DNA of 64,000 nucleotides, from contig CM060853.1 in the NCBI GenBank assembly GCA_030737835.1, positions 20,208,895 to 20,272,894 of the forward strand. Reading direction: 5' to 3'. The DNA is from Acorus gramineus. Lineage: Eukaryota > Streptophyta > Magnoliopsida > Acorales > Acoraceae. Shown one piece after another: positions 59,797 through 64,000 of the stretch. Made by a program: the position numbers and the translations under genes. Each line of letters begins with the position of its first letter. The first letter of the stretch is position 1. The notes under the pieces were generated by a model. It had not been told where the DNA came from. It worked only from the letters and a program-made list of their open reading frames with translations, and did not search any database.

Positions 59797-61014
59797 GGGT
59801 CCGTTTGTTTTGACATAAAAGTAGGTGAAAACTCTAGTTTTCAAGAAAAGTAGTTACATATGGATGTTTGGTAGCTTTAAAAAAAACGGTTATGAAAAAT
59901 TATTTCTTTAACCGTTTTCAATACTGATTTTGGCATCCGCCTTGAGGGCTTCGTACCCCGTTTTCCAGGGATTAAGAATTCCATATATCAGAACTTCTCA
60001 AAAGTTTCATTAACATTCTTTTTATTTGAATGTTATAAATATAAATATTTTAGAAACATTTTTTTTTATATTTAAAAGATGTAAAAATACATTTCATTTA
60101 ATTAGATGATATTTTCTAAAATTTAAAATTATTATTTACAATTTAATAATAAATTTTTCATATAAATTAAAAATTTGAATGACTAAAAAGTATGTCCTAC
60201 GATATTATACATATGCCCTATGATATTATAATCAATTTAATATAAATTTGAAATTATATGGAACCCATGTTGTTAGGTTTGAAAATAAAAGATAAAACCT
60301 TAAAAATATCTAGATTTAATTAAATCTTAATAGTTTTTTTTATTTATGATAAATATTCAGATTTTAATTAGAAATATTTCAGGATATATATGTAGAAAAA
60401 TTTATAAAATGATTTATATCTCATAACTAAAAATAGTTTTTGTAACTAAAAATCAAATTTCAAAAATTTTTAAAATATGTTCGATGTAAATTTAATTGAT
60501 CAAATTTATCTCAGAATATCCTAAAGTAACTATAGGATATCTAAATATCTCATATATTTTCTAGTTTGATCCCACTTTGAAATTTAAATTCAAAATTCAA
60601 ATTTTAAATTTAAATATAAAATTTGGATTTACATGGTAATTGAACTTTTTTGTGCTTGATACTTTCCATAAGTAAGGTAAACATAGCAGATATCTTTATT
60701 CTAAATAAATATAATGCAATACTAATTTTTTAATAAAATTTATCAATGATATATTTTGATCTGTTTATGGTTATTATATTTTTTATTCATAATTTGATAT
60801 TAATGCCTATAGATGAAAAATAAGATTTTACATATTTATAGAACCAAATACTAGAAGACTAATATTTTACGTGAAAACAAACAACAGAAATTATTTTCCG
60901 TAAAATAATTTCAATACAACCAAATGCTGGAAATGAATTTTATTTTCTGAGAAAACTTTTTCCTTGTAAAAAGAAATCCTTAAAAAATCAAACTATATGA
61001 AATCAAACGAACCC
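59797..61014. mobile_element. Large Tourist/PIF-Harbinger-like non-autonomous element
   Basis: A 1218-bp element with termini GGGTCCGTTTGTTTTGACAT and ATGAAATCAAACGAACCC (inverted, about 2-3 differences) flanked by TAA (59794-59796, 61015-61017). The subterminal words ttttcaagaaaagtag and ttttctgagaaaacttttt are also roughly inverted. The interior is AT-rich and contains no recognisable transposase. Confidence 0.82.
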
Positions 61015-61497
61015 TAATATGAGGACCAGTGGAAACCTCAAACAAAAATGATTTTTTTTTTTCAAACATCACAAATCATTAAAGAAAACTAAATCTACAT
61101 TTACATAAATAGTAACAAGATTTTTTTTATAAAAAAGAAAAGAACATACAACTTGACGCAAACCAACATACTTCTTTTACTAATATATAAAATCTGAGAA
61201 AAAATAAAATTAAACACAAAAAACTACTAAGAACCACTGAAACCCAACAAAATGTGTTTTTTTTTCAAACATCAAAGATTTAAAAATTTTCAACCTAACA
61301 AAATCCACATTTGAAGAAATCCAAATAAAATAAACATAAGGTGAAAAGAACAACCACAACCAGATTTTCATCATTGATACCGGAATCACAAGGAGTCACG
61401 GCTACAACGACGATGATCTTGATCCATTTTTTAGCCAAGAGAGAGAATGTTGAGGAAAAAGAAAGGCCAAGGAGAGAGAACCATTTCTCATTGATTT

Positions 61498-61701
61498 GGT
61501 GGGTTTTGGGAGAGATGAGTCAATTTGGGGGAGATAAAAGAAGTGGGGGGAATGATAGTTTATGTTTGATGGGTTTTAGGGGGAGATGAATCAATTTGAG
61601 GGTGATAAAGAGAAGAAATGGAGGAAAATGTAGTTTATGTTTGTGAGTTTGGAGGGAGATAAATTAATTTGAGGGAAAGGGAGAAAAAATGGAGGGAAGA
61701 G
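61498..61701. repeat. Tandem repeat of about 72 bp, three units, split by a hAT element
   Basis: Units begin near 61498, 61568 and 61642 with gggttttgggagagatgagt and its variants, and end tagtttatgttt. The third unit is cut at 61701 by the hAT element and resumes after it at 62534 (tagtttaggga). Confidence 0.7.
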
Positions 61702-62525
61702 TAGGCCTGTCAACGGGTCGGGTCCGGGTCGGGTCGGGGTGGACCCGGACCCGACCCGTGACAGGACCCGGCGGGTCCGGGTCCAACCCAAGACCCGGCG
61801 GGTCCGGAGAAATGTGGACCCGGACCCGGACCCGTCGGACCCGGGTCGGGTCCGGGTCCGACCCGACCCGGATGGTTGGGTAAAAAAAAAAAAAAGAGAA
61901 GAGCTCATGTATTTGTTTGTCTTATCATTCTATTTGAAATTTTTTGTAATAAAACATTATTGTTAATGAGACTATGTTTGAATATAATTTTATACAATTC
62001 AAAAGAAGTAAATGAATTATTAAACAACATCCAAAACAATAATCACTAACATAAAAAACATATTAACTTAAATAATAAACATAACTAACCTAAACAACAT
62101 TCAAAACAATAAACACTAACATATTAACCTAAATAATAAACATAAATCATGCAACAAACTAATTAATCATACAAATTCAAATGCTAATAAATTAATTGTC
62201 CAAAACAAACCGATTTATAGGCTTGTTATGATTATGATTTATGAACTTGTAGATACAAAAATAAGTTAAGTAAGAAATAAAATTATGTATCAACTAATAC
62301 TAATGGTCTTATAATATATGAACATATATTAAAAAAAAACAGTCGGGTCCAACGGGTCCAACGGGTCGGGGCGGGGTGGACCCGGACCCGACCCGTTTGT
62401 TTGTTCGGGTCCGCCGGGTCGGGTCCAACTCGGGTCGGGTCCAAATCGGGTCGGGTATATTACACGTGTAATCGGGTCCGGGTCGGGTCGGGTCCGGGTC
62501 TGGACCCGACCCGTTGACAGGCCTA
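61702..62525. mobile_element. hAT non-autonomous element, younger copy
   Basis: An 824-bp element with termini TAGGCCTGTCAACGGGTCGG and CCGACCCGTTGACAGGCCTA-type ends (inverted and nearly perfect). It is flanked by the identical 8-bp word gggaagag (61694-61701, 62526-62533). It is nearly identical through the AT-rich core to the copy at 44293-45080. The intact duplication and better-preserved ends mark it as the more recent insertion. It has no transposase, so an unlinked autonomous relative must have moved it. Confidence 0.95.
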
Positions 62526-62544
62526 GGGAAGAGTAGTTTAGGGA

Positions 62545-63680
62545 CTAAAACATAAGGTGACATGGGTGAGAGGTATGAAAAAAATGGGTGAGCACAGCAA
62601 AGGTAAAAAAAAAAAAAATTTAAAAAAGTTTAGAAGTACAAAAAAAAAAAATAAAAAAAATAAGATTGTTGGTCCAGGGTATTTAGGGGTATTTAGACAA
62701 TTTACCTTTGAGGCGCTATAATAGACAAATATTTCTTTGGGTATATAGTTTTTCAGACACGCAGTCCAATACTGTGGGGAGTAGTCCATGGTTTTGTATT
62801 GCATGCGGAGAGGGCTTGAAATTAAACATTGGGTTAAATAATTTAAAGTGGCACGCTCATTTTTTTATCCTCTTGTTTTAAATCTTGTGTATATTTATTC
62901 GTATTAATTTTTTTTTTATTAATAACATATAAGATAATACATGTTAATTAATCAAGATGTTAAAGTGCTATGTCAGTACTTTATCACTTAACTAGACACT
63001 CATTTATTACATTATTATTTAGTTGGTTATTATTACTCCAATAAACTAGTTAAATAACTAGTCAAAATAATAGTGGGCCCACCTCTCCACCCACTCAAAT
63101 CTCTCCACCCACCCAAAATAATATTTTTTTGAATCTTTTAAATGGTGGGGCCCACATTTGATTAGCTAAAACACTAGCCACAGTTAACACTTCCCTTAAC
63201 ATATGACAGGCAGGGCCCACATTTAGCTTGCCCTTAACACTTCTATTAGAGCACCATTTTTACATGTTTTCTAAAAATATGACACTAACTAGTGAGTTAA
63301 CATGTCCATTGGAGATACTCTAAAGTCTTAACATGTAATGACAGATCAGTACTAGTAACTTTTTTTTCACTTATGTAAAAAAAATATGATGGAATAATTC
63401 TAAATAGAGCACTGCGTGATATCAAGTGTAGTCTCATTCATCTTCATTATATATCTTGTTATATAAAACAAAAAAAAATTTATTTTTTCAAAAAATGATT
63501 TTTTTTTTTTTTTGCTGAGTAAAAAAGTGAATTTATTTAATTTATTAGAATACATATTTTATTTTTATAAAAAAATATATATATTTCGTTACATGAAGTA
63601 AATATTTTAAAAAATAATCAAATCATGTGATAATGGTATTTGGGTACAGTGTCTAATATTTTTCCTTGTAATTATGTTAT
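62545..63680. other. AT-rich intergenic DNA
   Basis: No gene was seen. About 62990-63330 ends with attggagatactctaaag and contains gagcaccatttttacatg, text common in plant MITEs, but inverted ends could not be paired with confidence. Confidence 0.4.
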
Positions 63681-63685
63681 TATCT

Positions 63686-64000
63686 ATGTCCATCGCCCAC
63701 GGAGAATGTGATGTTATACCATACGAATATTTGGAGAATTACATACGACCAATAAGATATATCGCAATTTAAGGATCTTCTTTAAGAATCTTCTGTCTTA
63801 CAAAGAAGCTTCGTCAAATAGTAGGAAGACGAAATAAATATAAAAAAATAGGTCCGTTGAAGACTAGAACGTTAGAAAGTAATCATAGAAAGCGAAGGCC
63901 ATTACATAAATTATTGTTAAAAGCGAGATATGCCAATTTTTGTGCATCGCATCCATATATTCAACGAAAACCTACCAATCGCGGCTTACCAAAAAAAAAA
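63686..64000 (+). pseudogene. Unrecognised coding-like stretch at the window edge
   Basis: From an ATG at 63686 one plus-strand frame gives MSIAHGECDVIPYEYLENYI and continues to TAA at 63770-63772. The same frame then stays open for 76 codons to the window edge, with a basic, non-repetitive sequence (KIGPLKTRTLESNHRKRRPL, KARYANFCASHPYIQRKP). Either an intron spans the stop or the gene is decayed. Codon use looks coding rather than random. I do not recognise the family, and the rest lies beyond the window. Confidence 0.35.

Overview
This is nuclear DNA from a flowering plant. It is AT-rich, with GC-rich islands at coding exons, and it carries plant-type split genes: a chloroplast-targeted carotenoid P450, a SIAMESE-type CDK inhibitor, and dense small DNA-transposon remnants of plant families. 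The very GC-rich first exons of the calmodulin-like, P450 and permease genes would fit a monocot or an early-branching lineage, but the sequence alone does not settle this.

Six protein-coding genes can be modelled, five on the minus strand. They are a four-EF-hand calmodulin-like protein (5429-6001); the 26S proteasome ATPase RPT5 (10 exons, 16635-22959); the carotenoid epsilon-ring hydroxylase CYP97C1/LUT1 (9 exons, 25401-31752); a small SIAMESE-related CDK inhibitor on the plus strand (34525-34794); a 2-oxoglutarate/Fe(II) dioxygenase close to Arabidopsis At2g36690 (4 exons, 43327-48283); and a plastid NCS1 nucleobase transporter of the PLUTO type (2 exons, 55766-58284). Each split model was built by joining exons at splice sites in phase, and each gives a protein of about the family's usual length. 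The genes have unrelated jobs and show no sign of working as a cluster.

The most notable find is an RNA gene. A U5 spliceosomal snRNA, with the invariant loop-1 sequence, an Sm-type site, a 3' hairpin and its own USE and TATA promoter at Pol II snRNA spacing, lies on the same strand inside the single intron of the permease gene (about 57057-57185). A second oddity is that three of the 21 modelled introns, one each in RPT5, CYP97C1 and the dioxygenase gene, need a GC donor to stay in frame.

The rest is a mosaic of transposon remnants. There are hAT-type non-autonomous elements with 8-bp target duplications (6753-7175, 38251-38800, 44293-45080, 61702-62525); Tourist/PIF-Harbinger-like elements with TAA or TTA duplications (26685-27277, 45974-46314, 46349-46572, 53838-54771, 59797-61014); long foldback elements (7750-8138, 23088-23626); an antisense LINE 3' end inside an RPT5 intron; a small LTR-element fossil near 39.4-39.7 kb; a 51-bp coding minisatellite beside a decayed plant-mobile-domain-like gene (1.7-2.8 kb); and two tandem segmental duplications (36.6-38.9 kb and 59.0-59.65 kb). 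The window ends in an unrecognised open stretch that runs off the edge.
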